A stretch of DNA of 64,000 bases from Gemmatimonadota bacterium (GCA_018660835.1 JABJJN010000014.1:124001-188000), one strand, 5' to 3'; numbered from the stretch's first letter, positions 33,917 to 43,640 are shown. Notes: a model not told the origin generated them from the letters alone. Program-made: numbers and translations.

Positions 33917-35707
33917 ATGGAAGAACGACGTCTCGCCGTCATCGTCTTCACCGACATCGTCGGATACAGCCGTATGGTTCAGACCGATGAAGGGCTGGCC
34001 CTCGAGCTGTTGGAAGAGCACAATCGGATCGTCGGTGAACTGATCGACGGCAAGGGGGGACGCACACTCAAGACAGCGGGTGACAGTTTCCTTGCATCCT
34101 TTGAGTCTGCCGGGGCCGCTGTTGCCGCAGCTGCTGGAATCCAGCAAGCGTTGGCAGTACGCAACGAGCCTCTCCCCGAAGAACGGCAGCTGCACATACG
34201 CATCGGCATCCATGCAGGGGACGTCGTATTCACCGATGATCCGGCGGGCGGGCGCGATGTCCTCGGCGATGGCGTCAACGTCGCCAGTCGCGTCGAAGCA
34301 CAGGCGGGCGCAGACGAGGTCTTCGTCTCCCACGATGTGTTCTCCATCACCTATGATCGTGTCCCCTTCGGCTATCGCGATGTCGGTGTCCGTGACTTGA
34401 AGAATATCTCTCGGCCGATCCACATTTATGAACTGCTGTGGGATCCGGCGCGGGCAGAAGAGGCCGATGCGAAGCCGCCACGTGCCTCGGCCGGGCCCAG
34501 CAAGAGTGGTCGAGTCGGCATGTTCGTTGCGATCATCGCCGTTGCCGCAGCGGCTGCCGTCATCATATTCAGTCCCTCCCAGATAACTGACGATCCCCTC
34601 GAGGCGCGTCCCGCTCTCGCGGTCCTCGGTATCGAAGACCAAACAGGTGACGAGGGCGGGTATCTGGGCCGTATTGCGCACGACGCTGTGGAGCAATACT
34701 TCTACGAGTTTCAGCCTGTACGCCTCGTCAGTCCCCTCCGTGTCGCCAAGGCGCGCCGCGAACTGGGCGTAACCGATGGCAATCTTGAGATGGGTACTGT
34801 CGATTCGCTGACGCAACTGGCCGGTGGTCGGCTTGCCGTCACAGGACAACTGAGTCGACGCGGTGAGGCGCTGCACCTGCGCACGCAACTCTTCGATCTC
34901 CAAGGAGAGGGGCAGGTGTTGGTGCGACGATCGTGGACTGCCGGTAGCGACGATGAGCTACTGAGTCTGATTGATTCGGCATGCGCCGCATTTCAGGATC
35001 GACTCTCTGATGTTTTCGGTTTTGAGATAGAGGAAGGACGTATCGCGCCGATCGGCGAGATGACGACGAAGAGCTTGGTTGCATACCAACACTTCGTGCG
35101 TGGTCACGACCTGACTTATGCTGGCTATTTTGACGAAGGTGCAGAGGAGCTCATTCGCGCCACACAGGTGGATTCGCAGTTCGCCCTCGCCTATTCGCTG
35201 ACGGCCTGCACATTCTCCTTTGCCAAGAAGGACTCCCTCTCTGCACACTACTTCGATCTTGCGACGAAGTACGCAGACGAGCGATTGCGCGCAGGCACAG
35301 GCCTCGGGTCACTGATCTTCCAGGGAAATACCGCCTGGGGGGAGGGAGATTCCAAGACCTCTTGTGACAGGTACCGCCTAGCGACAGAGCTGTATCCCGA
35401 TGAACGTGAGGGGTTCCTGTACCATGGTTTGTGCCAGCAGTATCTGGTAGCGTCGGAAGCTCAAAGCGCAGGGGATGAGGCAGCCCGGACCGAGGCACTC
35501 GAAGCGGCCGTAGAGAATTATCAGCGGGCCGCCTCCTTGTCGCCAGGCTTCTTTCCGATCTATTTCGACTGGGCCTATGTGACGAAGGATCTGGAGGGCA
35601 CAGATGCCGCCGTTCGCCTGCTCTCCAGCTACTTACGCGACTACGGCGATGGCCCCGGGGGTGATGCGGCGCGGCGCCAGTTGGCCCAACTTCGCAGCGC
35701 TGGCTAG
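33917..35707 (+). CDS. Membrane-anchored class III adenylate/guanylate cyclase with TPR-like C-terminus
   Basis: A 596-residue protein from the ATG at 33917. Residues 1-175 are a class III cyclase domain: metal Asp13 in F-T-D-I-V-G-Y-S, Lys52 and Asp56 in L-K-T-A-G-D-S-F-L-A, and the D-G-V-N121-V-A-S-R125 transition-state residues. Lys52 is the adenine-type specificity residue. A single transmembrane helix (about 200-219) follows, then a domain with L-A-V-L-G-I-E-D-Q-T (TolB/FlgO-like) and TPR-like helices to the end. The cyclase is cytoplasmic and the rest probably periplasmic, which suggests a sensor producing cAMP. Confidence 0.92.
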   Translation: MEERRLAVIVFTDIVGYSRMVQTDEGLALELLEEHNRIVGELIDGKGGRTLKTAGDSFLASFESAGAAVAAAAGIQQALAVRNEPLPEERQLHIRIGIHAGDVVFTDDPAGGRDVLGDGVNVASRVEAQAGADEVFVSHDVFSITYDRVPFGYRDVGVRDLKNISRPIHIYELLWDPARAEEADAKPPRASAGPSKSGRVGMFVAIIAVAAAAAVIIFSPSQITDDPLEARPALAVLGIEDQTGDEGGYLGRIAHDAVEQYFYEFQPVRLVSPLRVAKARRELGVTDGNLEMGTVDSLTQLAGGRLAVTGQLSRRGEALHLRTQLFDLQGEGQVLVRRSWTAGSDDELLSLIDSACAAFQDRLSDVFGFEIEEGRIAPIGEMTTKSLVAYQHFVRGHDLTYAGYFDEGAEELIRATQVDSQFALAYSLTACTFSFAKKDSLSAHYFDLATKYADERLRAGTGLGSLIFQGNTAWGEGDSKTSCDRYRLATELYPDEREGFLYHGLCQQYLVASEAQSAGDEAARTEALEAAVENYQRAASLSPGFFPIYFDWAYVTKDLEGTDAAVRLLSSYLRDYGDGPGGDAARRQLAQLRSAG

Positions 35708-35710
35708 TCT

Positions 35711-36496
35711 TCAGCTTTGATCGGCGGCTGGCGGCGGCAGAGGCGGAAGTTCATATGCCTCTTCACGCGCGTGCACTCGTCGGCCTGTGCACAGTCTCTG
35801 CATCTGTGGCGGCATGCGTTCATAGGTCTCTGGCCAGACGGGCCGATGGTGGTTCTCCACCCAGTTATTGAACCACCGAGGATAGTAGGCGACGTTCAAC
35901 CCAACACGAATCTGATCGCTGCGATTGGCTCTCGCCATGTGGAATGCGCCACCGTGCCACATGAGCAGGCTTCCAGCACGTCCACAGATGGGGAGAAGGT
36001 CGGGGCCATCTACATCCAACTGTGCCGGTGGCTGACTCAGTCCTGACCGATGACTGCCTGACACGACGGCGGTGGCGCCATTCTCCGCGGTAAAATCTGT
36101 CAGCATCCACATGGTGTTGATCATCCAGGGAATGTTGGGCACGCGGAGGAAGTTTGATGCCGAATCGACGTGCAATGCCTGATGTGGCGCACCGGGCCAG
36201 GTGGGCTTTGAACAGGCTTCGACCACACGGCACTTCGGTCCGAGGAAATGCTGTGCCACCGCCACAGGTGCCGGATGTGCAGCACAGTCCCATGTCCGAT
36301 CATCGAGATTGAGCATACCGAAGAGGGTTTGATAGTATTCGTCGCCGGAGATGTTGTCCGCGAGTTCCGGGTCGGCATGAATCTTCAAGCAGCCATCAGC
36401 GAAGGCCCTTGCCCAAGCGGCTGGCATGAGGTCCGGCAGCAGACAGTAGCCGAACTCTTCCAGATGCTCTACTGCATTGTCGGTATCGGTAGACAT
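35711..36496 (-). CDS. Phytanoyl-CoA dioxygenase (PhyH) family protein
   Basis: A 261-residue PhyH protein with the HxD motif in Q-A-L-H-V-D-S-A-S, the strand G-A-T-A-V-V-S-G-S-H-R, a distal His in M-W-H-G-G-A-F-H-M-A-R-A-N-R and a following Arg. The C-terminus holds a second basic cluster and ends in a polar tail. It converges with the cyclase gene (three bases between stops) and diverges from the ThuA-like gene at 36570. It is a single-gene unit with unknown substrate. Confidence 0.87.
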   Translation of the reverse strand: MSTDTDNAVEHLEEFGYCLLPDLMPAAWARAFADGCLKIHADPELADNISGDEYYQTLFGMLNLDDRTWDCAAHPAPVAVAQHFLGPKCRVVEACSKPTWPGAPHQALHVDSASNFLRVPNIPWMINTMWMLTDFTAENGATAVVSGSHRSGLSQPPAQLDVDGPDLLPICGRAGSLLMWHGGAFHMARANRSDQIRVGLNVAYYPRWFNNWVENHHRPVWPETYERMPPQMQRLCTGRRVHAREEAYELPPLPPPAADQS

Positions 36497-36569
36497 TTCA
36501 CAGGCTCCTCGTTCCTGAGGATGGCGAGCCTAGGCACTGCTCGCGTCGCGAGCAAACGGGAGATGTATT

Positions 36570-37268
36570 GTGAGTGATCGGCGCATCGTCATGATCTCGG
36601 GGTCCTTCGAATATGACTCAGAGGAATCCCTCGTCCTGCTGCGCGACTATCTGCATGTCAACGCGCCACTGAAGGCGGAGTTGATCGTCTTCGACAGCGA
36701 AACCGCCGACGTAACCCTGGCGCCCATCGACGAAGCGGATGCCGTCGTCCTTTTCACACGCCGCCTCGAAACCCAGGGTCTCGAGTTGGAGCGTTTTCAA
36801 CATTACTGCGCTCAAGGCCGCCCATTGGTTGCCCTTCGGACGGCGAGCCATGCGTTCCAACACTGGCTCGATCTTGACGAGCAGATTCTCGGCGGGCACT
36901 ACGACGGGCATTTCGGCTCAGGCCTGGAAACAGATGTCCGGCATGCAGAGGGGGTGCAACACATCATCCTTGATGAGGTCGAGCGCTTCCCCGCCTACGG
37001 TTCGCTCTATCGCAATACGCCCCTCGCCTCAGACACAACCGCCCTGCTGCGCGGCCGTGCAGGCGAGCAGGACGAACCCGTCGCCTGGACCTGCGAGAGA
37101 GCAGGCCGGGTCTTCACTACCTCTCTTGGACATCAGCGAGATTTCTGGGAATTGGACTTTCTGCGATTGCTCGAAAATGCCCTGCGGTGGGCCTGCGATA
37201 TGGAGCCGGCTGAGTCACGCGACGGCAGCAGCTACAAGGATGGCAACGATCACAAGACAGCCCGATAG
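36570..37268 (+). CDS. ThuA-like domain protein
   Basis: A 232-residue protein with the type 1 glutamine amidotransferase-like fold of ThuA proteins: D-A-V-V-L-F-T-R-R, G-R-P-L-V-A-L-R-T-A-S-H-A-F, G-G-H-Y-D-G-H-F and P-V-A-W-T-C-E-R-A-G-R-V-F-T-T-S-L-G-H. The start is a GTG with a GGGAG sequence upstream. ThuA proteins appear with oxidoreductases in sugar catabolic clusters and have no catalytic Cys; their activity is not well defined. The 3' end overlaps the convergent alcohol dehydrogenase gene by 19 bp. Confidence 0.87.
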   Translation: MSDRRIVMISGSFEYDSEESLVLLRDYLHVNAPLKAELIVFDSETADVTLAPIDEADAVVLFTRRLETQGLELERFQHYCAQGRPLVALRTASHAFQHWLDLDEQILGGHYDGHFGSGLETDVRHAEGVQHIILDEVERFPAYGSLYRNTPLASDTTALLRGRAGEQDEPVAWTCERAGRVFTTSLGHQRDFWELDFLRLLENALRWACDMEPAESRDGSSYKDGNDHKTAR

Positions 37269-38500
37269 ATCCGCTCCGCATCGACTTCGCTCACATCCAC
37301 CGGGTTTGGATCAAGCAGTCTGCGAACGCTCAGGCCAATCTCCATCATCGCAGGTAGATCTGCTTCCGTCAGATCCGCATCGGCCAGACAACCATAGGGA
37401 GTGTGTCGTCGTCGCAGATCGTCGATCCAGGCCGCCACTCGCCGAATCCCCTCCTCGCGACTGACACCGCCCAGATCAATGCCAGCAACACCGGCTGCGT
37501 AGTAGTATTTCTCGGCCACAGCTGGAGCATTGTGCAGCATCACGCCGGGCAGCACGAGGGCCACCGCCGTGCCATGCGGAACGGGCTTACCGCGCAGGAA
37601 AGACAACTTCTCGATACCATATCCGAGGGCGTGGGCCGCACCGGTGTTGATGGGGCTCAGTAGCAATCCCGCCAGAATACTGCAGCGTGACATCTGACGC
37701 CGGGCGGTCGGTTCGTTGGCACCTGCTGTGACAGCCTGCTCGAAGTAGGGCAAGCCTGCCCGCAAGGAAGCACGAGCGACGGCATCTCCGAGCGGGTTGC
37801 TTTTCGTCGACGCCGTGCATTCGAGGGCATGCCCGATGGCATCCAGACCCGTCGTCGCCGTGAGCACAGGCGGCATCTTCGCCGTCAGCTCGGGATCAAC
37901 GATGGCAATGCGCGGCTGAATCTTGTCGTCGTAGATGGCCTGTTTTCCCTGATCGGTAGCCACAACCGACACACGACTCGCCTCGGCACCTGTTCCCGCC
38001 GTCGTCGGCAGACAGATCAGGGGCCATGCGGGAGCGGCGTTGAACTGATCGAAACCAAAGTAGTCAGGCACGGAGCCACCGTTGGCGGCGACAGCCATGC
38101 CGACCTTGCAGCTGTCCATCGTCGAACCACCCCCTAACGCCACGACGGCATCGAAGGAGTCTGCTTCGCGCAGGCGGGCAGCAAGACCGTCAACGCTGGC
38201 AACGGTCGGATTGGGCACAACATCTGTATCAATAACGGAGACATCGATTCCCGCTTCAGCCAGACAGCTCTGCAAGCGCAGACTCAATTCCTCCAATGCC
38301 GGATCGCGCACGAGATACACGCGCTTGGCCCGTAGACGCTGACACTCATCTGGCAAACTCTGCAAAGCCCCGTCGCCAAACAGAATTCGCCTGTCATCGA
38401 AGCGGAAGGTCTCGACCAGTGCGGCGCGCATCTGGGGTGCCGCAAACGCGTCGTCACCGTCGAACAGGGCCTCGTTGATCTGCAGAGTTGGATTCGTCAT
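37250..38500 (-). CDS. Iron-containing alcohol dehydrogenase
   Basis: A 416-residue group III alcohol dehydrogenase from the ATG at 38500 (M-T-N-P-T-L-Q), with AAGGGA upstream. The cofactor site is A-L-G-G-G-S-T-M-D-S-C-K, and the metal ligands are I-V-D-P-E-L-T (Asp), D-A-I-G-H-A-L-E (His), A-A-H-A-L-G-Y-G-I-E (His) and V-P-H-G-T-A-V-A (His). It reduces or oxidises simple or sugar-derived alcohols with NAD(P). It converges with the ThuA-like gene, sharing the last 19 bases. Confidence 0.93.
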   Translation of the reverse strand: MTNPTLQINEALFDGDDAFAAPQMRAALVETFRFDDRRILFGDGALQSLPDECQRLRAKRVYLVRDPALEELSLRLQSCLAEAGIDVSVIDTDVVPNPTVASVDGLAARLREADSFDAVVALGGGSTMDSCKVGMAVAANGGSVPDYFGFDQFNAAPAWPLICLPTTAGTGAEASRVSVVATDQGKQAIYDDKIQPRIAIVDPELTAKMPPVLTATTGLDAIGHALECTASTKSNPLGDAVARASLRAGLPYFEQAVTAGANEPTARRQMSRCSILAGLLLSPINTGAAHALGYGIEKLSFLRGKPVPHGTAVALVLPGVMLHNAPAVAEKYYYAAGVAGIDLGGVSREEGIRRVAAWIDDLRRRHTPYGCLADADLTEADLPAMMEIGLSVRRLLDPNPVDVSEVDAERIYRAVL

Positions 38501-38653
38501 GGAGTGTCCCTTCCGTCTTGGGTACAGGGAAAGTAACACTGGCCCTGGGGTCCCTCAACGAATCGGTGAGTTCAGCAGACGTGGTGCTTGACGGCGGGCG
38601 ACCGAATGGGGTTCGTGACGTGCATCAGCCTCCCAACCACGATAGGAACTGGC

Positions 38654-38977
38654 ATGATCTATGAGTTGCGCACCTATATCATTCCCGCAGGCCGCATGGA
38701 TGACATTCTCGATCGATTTCGATCCAGGACGCTGGGCATTTTCGCGCGCCACGGATTCGACCTCGTCGGTTTCTGGACCGTGGACGATCCGCAGGAGGGA
38801 GAACTCGTCTATCTGTTGCGTTGGGCGTCGCAGGAAGCCTCTACTGCAGCTTGGGCCGCCTTCCGTGAAGATGAGGAATGGCTGGAGACACGTCGAATCA
38901 CTGAGGCAGATGGAGCGATCGTGGATCAGGTCATTGAGAAGTCGATGATCGCCACCGATTTCTCTCCCATGACCTGA
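38654..38977 (+). CDS. NIPSNAP family protein
   Basis: A 107-residue dimeric alpha/beta-barrel protein. Its start, M-I-Y-E-L-R-T-Y-I-I-P-A-G-R-M, is diagnostic of NIPSNAP proteins, and F-A-R-H-G-F-D-L-V-G-F-W, Y-L-L-R-W-A-S and W-A-A-F-R-E-D-E-E-W complete the fold. The ATG at 38654 has AGGAAC upstream. The family's biochemical role is unclear; bacterial members often sit in catabolic clusters. It precedes the PhyH gene at 39052 and may be co-transcribed. Confidence 0.92.
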   Translation: MIYELRTYIIPAGRMDDILDRFRSRTLGIFARHGFDLVGFWTVDDPQEGELVYLLRWASQEASTAAWAAFREDEEWLETRRITEADGAIVDQVIEKSMIATDFSPMT

Positions 38978-39051
38978 GGGGCCGTGTTGGCACTCGCCCA
39001 GAGCACAGCTATACTCCTTCACAAGACGATCTTTACCTGCAGGAGTATGTG

Positions 39052-39822
39052 ATGACTGTTGCCCCCCACGACTTGAATACTGCCTACCAACGCGATGGCT
39101 ACGTCACGCGTCTGGATCTGTTCTCCACCGCAGAGATGCAAACCTTTCGCGCCAGCTTCGACGCCCTTGAGTCGCGTGAAGGACCCGAGAAGTGCGCCAT
39201 CGGTCTGCAGGGCCGCCATATGGACGAGGAATTCATCTGGCAGATGGCTGCGGATCCTCGTGTCATTGAGGCGGTTTCGGCTTGCATGGGAGAGGATGTC
39301 ATGCTCCTGTCGACACACTTTTTCTGCAAGTATCCGGATCCTGACAACAAGAAGTATGTCGCCTGGCATCAGGACATTACCTATTGGGGGCTGGAACCAC
39401 CCGAGGCGCATACAGCATGGATCGCTGTGGACGACGCCGACATCGAAAATGGCTGTATGGAGGTGATTTCGGGGTCGCATCGGGATGGTATCGCCACCCA
39501 CGGCACATCTGAATCGACAGACAATCTGCTCAGTATCCATCAGGAGATTCCCGACGACCTGGTCGACTCATCGCAAGCGGTGCCTATTGAACTCACCGCC
39601 GGTCAGGCGTCGATCCACGATGGACAGTTATTTCACGCAAGCCGACCCAATCGATCCGATCGCCGCCGCTGCGGCCTGACGGTGCGTTTCATTCCGCCTG
39701 CAGCGCGTCAGGTCGAGAAAAACTCAACTGGACAGCAGTGGCTTCCGATCCTGGTTCGAGGCGAGGATCCATACCATCACTATCCTGAAACGCCGGCCCC
39801 CTTCCCATTCCCTGGGAGTTGA
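39052..39822 (+). CDS. Phytanoyl-CoA dioxygenase (PhyH) family protein
   Basis: A 256-residue PhyH protein from the ATG at 39052, supported by CAGGAG nine bases upstream. The iron motif is A-W-H-Q-D-I-T-Y-W. The strand N-G-C-M-E-V-I-S-G-S-H-R and the distal block H-D-G-Q-L-F-H-A-S-R-P-N-R-S-D-R-R-R are canonical for the ectoine-hydroxylase-like PhyH subgroup. Substrate is unknown. It precedes the KDPG-type aldolase gene. Confidence 0.92.
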   Translation: MTVAPHDLNTAYQRDGYVTRLDLFSTAEMQTFRASFDALESREGPEKCAIGLQGRHMDEEFIWQMAADPRVIEAVSACMGEDVMLLSTHFFCKYPDPDNKKYVAWHQDITYWGLEPPEAHTAWIAVDDADIENGCMEVISGSHRDGIATHGTSESTDNLLSIHQEIPDDLVDSSQAVPIELTAGQASIHDGQLFHASRPNRSDRRRCGLTVRFIPPAARQVEKNSTGQQWLPILVRGEDPYHHYPETPAPFPFPGS

Positions 39823-39895
39823 CACCTGACCGTGTCGCCGGCCTATTAACTACTGAAGAATTCAGCGAAACCCACAAAGAAGAGACGTAAGTCCC

Positions 39896-40573
39896 ATGGC
39901 CAAGTACGACCGTATGACCGTTCTCAACTCCATCGTCGGTATCGGAGTTGTCCCCGTGTTCTATCACAAGGACCCGCAAACGACGATCGATATCATCAAG
40001 GCATGCGCTGAAGGCGGCGCACGCTGCGTCGAATTCACCAATCGTGGCGATCTGGCTTGGAAAGTTTTTGTCGAGGCCATGGAACACGTTCTCGACAACG
40101 ATCTCGACATCATCATGGGCGTGGGATCGATTGTCGACGCGCCGACTGCAGGGATTTACATCTCCAGTGGCGCCAACTTTGTCGTTGGCCCTCTGTTGAA
40201 CCCAGATGTGGCCAAGGTCTGCAACCGTCGCAAGGTCGCTTATGCGCCGGGTTGCGGTTCTGCCAGCGAGATCGGCCAGGCAGAGGAATTGGGTGTCGAG
40301 ATCTGCAAGGTCTTCCCCGGCAAGGAGGTCGGTGGTCCCGCCTTCGTGAAGAGTATGCTCGGACCCTGTCCCTGGACGCGGATCATGCCCACTGGTGGCG
40401 TCAATGCAACGCGCGAGAGTCTGCAGGAGTGGTTTACTGCAGGCGTGTCGTGCGTGGGTATCGGCAGCAACCTGGTGACGAAAGAGATCGTCGCCAACAA
40501 GGACTATGCAGCGCTGACGAAGAATGTCCGTCAGGTCGTCACCTGGATCGAAGAGATCCGCGGCGAATTGTGA
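39896..40573 (+). CDS. KDPG/4-hydroxy-2-oxoglutarate-type aldolase
   Basis: A 225-residue class I aldolase barrel. Key residues are Glu46 in C-V-E-F-T-N-R, the Schiff-base Lys138 in E-I-C-K-V-F-P-G, and the ending M-P-T-G-G-V-N (phosphate or substrate loop). Y-A-P-G-C-G-S-A-S-E-I replaces the usual 'PGxxTPTE' loop. The enzyme cleaves 2-keto-3-deoxy-6-phosphogluconate or a related keto acid to pyruvate and an aldehyde. It would complete uronate degradation with the UxuA-like and tagaturonate-reductase-like genes elsewhere in the window. Confidence 0.92.
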   Translation: MAKYDRMTVLNSIVGIGVVPVFYHKDPQTTIDIIKACAEGGARCVEFTNRGDLAWKVFVEAMEHVLDNDLDIIMGVGSIVDAPTAGIYISSGANFVVGPLLNPDVAKVCNRRKVAYAPGCGSASEIGQAEELGVEICKVFPGKEVGGPAFVKSMLGPCPWTRIMPTGGVNATRESLQEWFTAGVSCVGIGSNLVTKEIVANKDYAALTKNVRQVVTWIEEIRGEL

Positions 40574-40580
40574 ACCTCGT

Positions 40581-41003
40581 ATGTTTCTGACCCTTTTGTT
40601 GGTCACCTTCGCCGTCTCTCTCGGAACAGCGGCGTTGTTAGCGGGGTTGTTCCGTGATCCGGTAGATAAGATCCTGGCGCGGATCATCGCCGATGACATC
40701 TCTTCCGCCTGGCGGCGATATATCACCTTCGCCATCTATGTGACGGGTGTATCCGGTGGCGTCCGCATCTGGGATCTTGAGCAGTATATCACCCCTCGAG
40801 TTGCGCCATCCGCGCGTATGCTGGAAGGTGTCGAGAAGGTCGCCGATGTCGTCGCTCTGACGACGGATCGATGGGTCCTCGAGGTCTATCGGACCCTGAT
40901 CGGCACCTTGCAGAGCGTGGCGTGGATGCTGCTGGTATTCTTTGTCTTTTCCCTCGTCGCCTACGTCATCGTACGGGTTTCCGAGCGACGCTCAGCCAAC
41001 TGA
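40581..41003 (+). CDS. Small membrane protein of unknown function
   Basis: A 140-residue protein, eight bases after the aldolase stop. It has an N-terminal transmembrane helix (M-F-L-T-L-L-L-V-T-F-A-V-S), a middle hydrophobic segment and a C-terminal one (M-L-L-V-F-F-V-F-S-L-V-A-Y). The loop has basic residues and an R-D-P-V-D-K-I-L-A motif. I do not recognise the family. The last 12 bases overlap the convergent MFS gene. Confidence 0.65.
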   Translation: MFLTLLLVTFAVSLGTAALLAGLFRDPVDKILARIIADDISSAWRRYITFAIYVTGVSGGVRIWDLEQYITPRVAPSARMLEGVEKVADVVALTTDRWVLEVYRTLIGTLQSVAWMLLVFFVFSLVAYVIVRVSERRSAN

Positions 41004-42245
41004 GCGTCGTCGCCGAGACTGGCGAAAGACCAGTCCAAAAGCGATCAGCCCGACGCCGGTGACCATCGCCGGAACCAGGAAAAACCACGTCCACTCGTGC
41101 CCACCGCCGTCCATGGCGAGTCGATCATAGGTGGTTCCTGCCAGATAGTTGCCCAAGAGTGACCCGGCGCCGCCTCGAATCATCGACATGAGGCCCTGCG
41201 CACTGGCGCGATTGTCGACATCGCTCATCTCGTCGACAGCGATCGTAATTCCCACAGCGTAGAAGGTGAAGACGAAGCCGTGCAGGCTCATCGCCGCCGC
41301 CATCAACCACGCGGGCTCTCCGAGGGCAAAGAGCGCGAATCGCAGCGACTGGGCGGCAATACCGACAAGCAGGATGCGCTTGATACCGAATCGGCGCAGG
41401 GAGGTACCCAACATCAACAGGACCGCCACTTCCGCCACCTGCCCCAGGCTTTGCACCCAGTTCGCCGTACTTGGCGCCAGACCGACGCCCTGAGCCTCTG
41501 TGAGAAAGAGGAAGGCGAAGTTGTAGAAGAAGGGGTTCATCGTCGATGAGACGAAACCAATCGCAAGCAAGACGACGAAGGCCGGATTGCGCAGCAAACG
41601 GAAGCTGGCACTAAAGCCGAGGGAGCCGGCTTGCTGATTTCCGGGAGGCGTGTGTGGCAGACTGAGACAATACAAACCGCAGATCGCGGAGATCACGGCA
41701 GAGGCCAGAAGTGCATCGCCCATATGCGACCCACCCGGATCCCATCCCTCCCACAACCGCAGATATCCGCTCAGACACCAACTGATGAAGATCCAACCCA
41801 GGGTGCCCCAGACCCGCACCTGTCCGATACGCGTGCGATCCCGCAGATGATGGAAGGCGACGACATTTGAGAGGGTTCGCGCCGGCATCCGCAGCAGCGA
41901 GACACCAGCAATACAAAGCCAGAAACCGCGAAAGGTTGTCTGCTGCCAGGCAGCGACGAGGATGGGCGCCGTCAGCACATAGCAGATGCCCAACATGATC
42001 TGACTTGGGAAAAAGCGATCCGCCAGCCAGCCCGCCAGAAAGGGCGACACGAGGGCGGCGAGGGCCATGGTGGCGTAGACCGAACTGATCTGGGTGCCAC
42101 TGAAACCCATATCCGCCATGTAGCCACTGAGCAGGACCAATGACGCAGCATCGGACATCTGCGCCAACCAGAACATGCCCGATAACCTCGCCACAGTGGC
42201 CTTCGACGCGGGCTCTTCTTCCTCATCTGAGGCGGCAATGCTCAC
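40992..42245 (-). CDS. MFS transporter (nucleoside:H+ symporter-like)
   Basis: A 12-helix major facilitator protein of about 417 residues. The frame is open to 42437, but the extra N-terminus is polar and unlike a transporter. I prefer the GTG at 42245, giving M-S-I-A-A-S-D-E-E-E-E before the first helix (G-M-F-W-L-A-Q-M). The inter-helix block W-L-A-D-R-F-F matches the MFS motif A region. It resembles the NupG/LacY-type permeases. It diverges from the dihydroorotase-like gene and could import its substrate. Confidence 0.85.
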   Translation of the reverse strand: MSIAASDEEEEPASKATVARLSGMFWLAQMSDAASLVLLSGYMADMGFSGTQISSVYATMALAALVSPFLAGWLADRFFPSQIMLGICYVLTAPILVAAWQQTTFRGFWLCIAGVSLLRMPARTLSNVVAFHHLRDRTRIGQVRVWGTLGWIFISWCLSGYLRLWEGWDPGGSHMGDALLASAVISAICGLYCLSLPHTPPGNQQAGSLGFSASFRLLRNPAFVVLLAIGFVSSTMNPFFYNFAFLFLTEAQGVGLAPSTANWVQSLGQVAEVAVLLMLGTSLRRFGIKRILLVGIAAQSLRFALFALGEPAWLMAAAMSLHGFVFTFYAVGITIAVDEMSDVDNRASAQGLMSMIRGGAGSLLGNYLAGTTYDRLAMDGGGHEWTWFFLVPAMVTGVGLIAFGLVFRQSRRRRSVG

Positions 42246-42405
42246 GGGCAAAACACAGCAATAGGGAGGCGGGTGTGTCCATTCTGCAGATCCTGGACTT
42301 GCATCGAACCGAGAGTCTTTCCAGTATGTCGTGCCAGTACCCGCGTACGACTCGTTGGCTGTAGGTGGCCGCTGATCACGATGATCCGAGGAATTAGGAA
42401 GAAAA

Positions 42406-43569
42406 ATGAGCGAAACATACGATGTGCTGATTCGCAATGGTCACGTCATTGATCCGAAACATGGGATCGACGGGATTAGCGATGTAGCAGTGAAAGACGG
42501 CCTCATTGCCGCTGTGGGCAATCAGTTGCCTGGAACCGCCACAAAACAGATCGATGCCAGCGGACTCCATGTCACGCCCGGACTACTCGATATCCACCTG
42601 CATGCGTACCAGCGGTTCGGTGGCTGGTTGCATCCGGATCAGGTCAATCTTCCCTATGGTGTCACCACCTGTGTCGACACGGGCAGCTCTGGCTGGCAGC
42701 ATTTCCCTGACTTCGTCGAGACCATCATCGAACCAGCCACCATGCGAGTCCTTGCCTTCATCAACATCGTCGGTGCCGGCATGGCTGGTGCCTGTGAACA
42801 GGACACGAGCGAGATGGTTGCCGAGCCGTGTGCCGATATGATCAAGCAGTATCCGCAGCACGTGGTCGGTTCAAAGTCCGCCCACTACGGCGGCCCCGGC
42901 TGGGAGCCGGCACAGGGAGGCATCGATGCAGCGCGACTCGCCGATTCGATCACCATGGTCGACTTCGCACCACAACCGACGCGTAGCTACGAGGAGTTGC
43001 TGACCGATCGCATGGCGCCCGGTGATATTCACACCCACCTGTATGCCAGTCACATCCCGCTGCTCGACGATAACCTGGTCATCAATGACTACGTGCAGGC
43101 CGCCCGCGACCGAGGCATCATCTTCGACTGTGGTCACGGTGCCGGTAGTTTTTGGTTTCGCATCGCCGTGCCCGCCATGAACCAGGGCTTTCAGCCTGAC
43201 ACGATCAGCACAGATCTGCATAAGTCGAGTCGTATGCGGGCCAATGCGACCATGGATATCACCATGTCAAAGTTTCTCGCCATGGGCATGGGCTTGCAGG
43301 AAGTCGTCTACCGCTCAACACAGAAACCTGCCGAAGTGATTCGCCGACCGGAACTGGGCCACATCGGCGTCGGCGCGGGTGCGGATATCGCCATCCTGAA
43401 TGTGCGCGAAGGAGACTTCGGGTTCGTTGATTCCGGCCTGGCCAGAATCAAAGGAACGCAGAAGATCGAGTGTCGACTGACGATGTGTGCTGGCAATATC
43501 GTCTGGGACGATGAAGGAATCAGTACGCTGGGCTGGGAAGAAGCGGGAGACTACAAGCGCGTTCCCTGA
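42406..43569 (+). CDS. Dihydroorotase-like amidohydrolase
   Basis: A 387-residue amidohydrolase/deacetylase of the EF_0837/AHA_3915 group. It has the N-terminal composite domain (V-L-I-R-N-G-H-V-I-D-P), metal ligands L-L-D-I-H-L-H-A, a carbamylated-Lys position in G-S-K-S-A-H-Y, then H-T-H-L-Y-A-S-H, D-C-G-H-G-A-G-S-F and S-T-D-L-H. An AGGAA sequence precedes the ATG. The group hydrolyses cyclic amides or N-acetylated compounds. A strong terminator follows. It diverges from the MFS gene, and the pair may form an uptake and hydrolysis module. Confidence 0.9.
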   Translation: MSETYDVLIRNGHVIDPKHGIDGISDVAVKDGLIAAVGNQLPGTATKQIDASGLHVTPGLLDIHLHAYQRFGGWLHPDQVNLPYGVTTCVDTGSSGWQHFPDFVETIIEPATMRVLAFINIVGAGMAGACEQDTSEMVAEPCADMIKQYPQHVVGSKSAHYGGPGWEPAQGGIDAARLADSITMVDFAPQPTRSYEELLTDRMAPGDIHTHLYASHIPLLDDNLVINDYVQAARDRGIIFDCGHGAGSFWFRIAVPAMNQGFQPDTISTDLHKSSRMRANATMDITMSKFLAMGMGLQEVVYRSTQKPAEVIRRPELGHIGVGAGADIAILNVREGDFGFVDSGLARIKGTQKIECRLTMCAGNIVWDDEGISTLGWEEAGDYKRVP

Positions 43570-43601
43570 GCTCTGCAGACTTCTACCGAACGTATCTATT
43601 C

Positions 43602-43640
43602 GAGGGGCACTTCGTTGCTGAAGTGCCCCTCTTTGTCTTT
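43602..43640 (+). terminator. Rho-independent terminator
   Basis: A perfect 12-bp stem GAGGGGCACTTC with loop GTTGCT and its complement, then CTTTGTCTTT. It ends the dihydroorotase-like gene. The stop of the convergent serine hydrolase gene lies at its right edge. Confidence 0.9.
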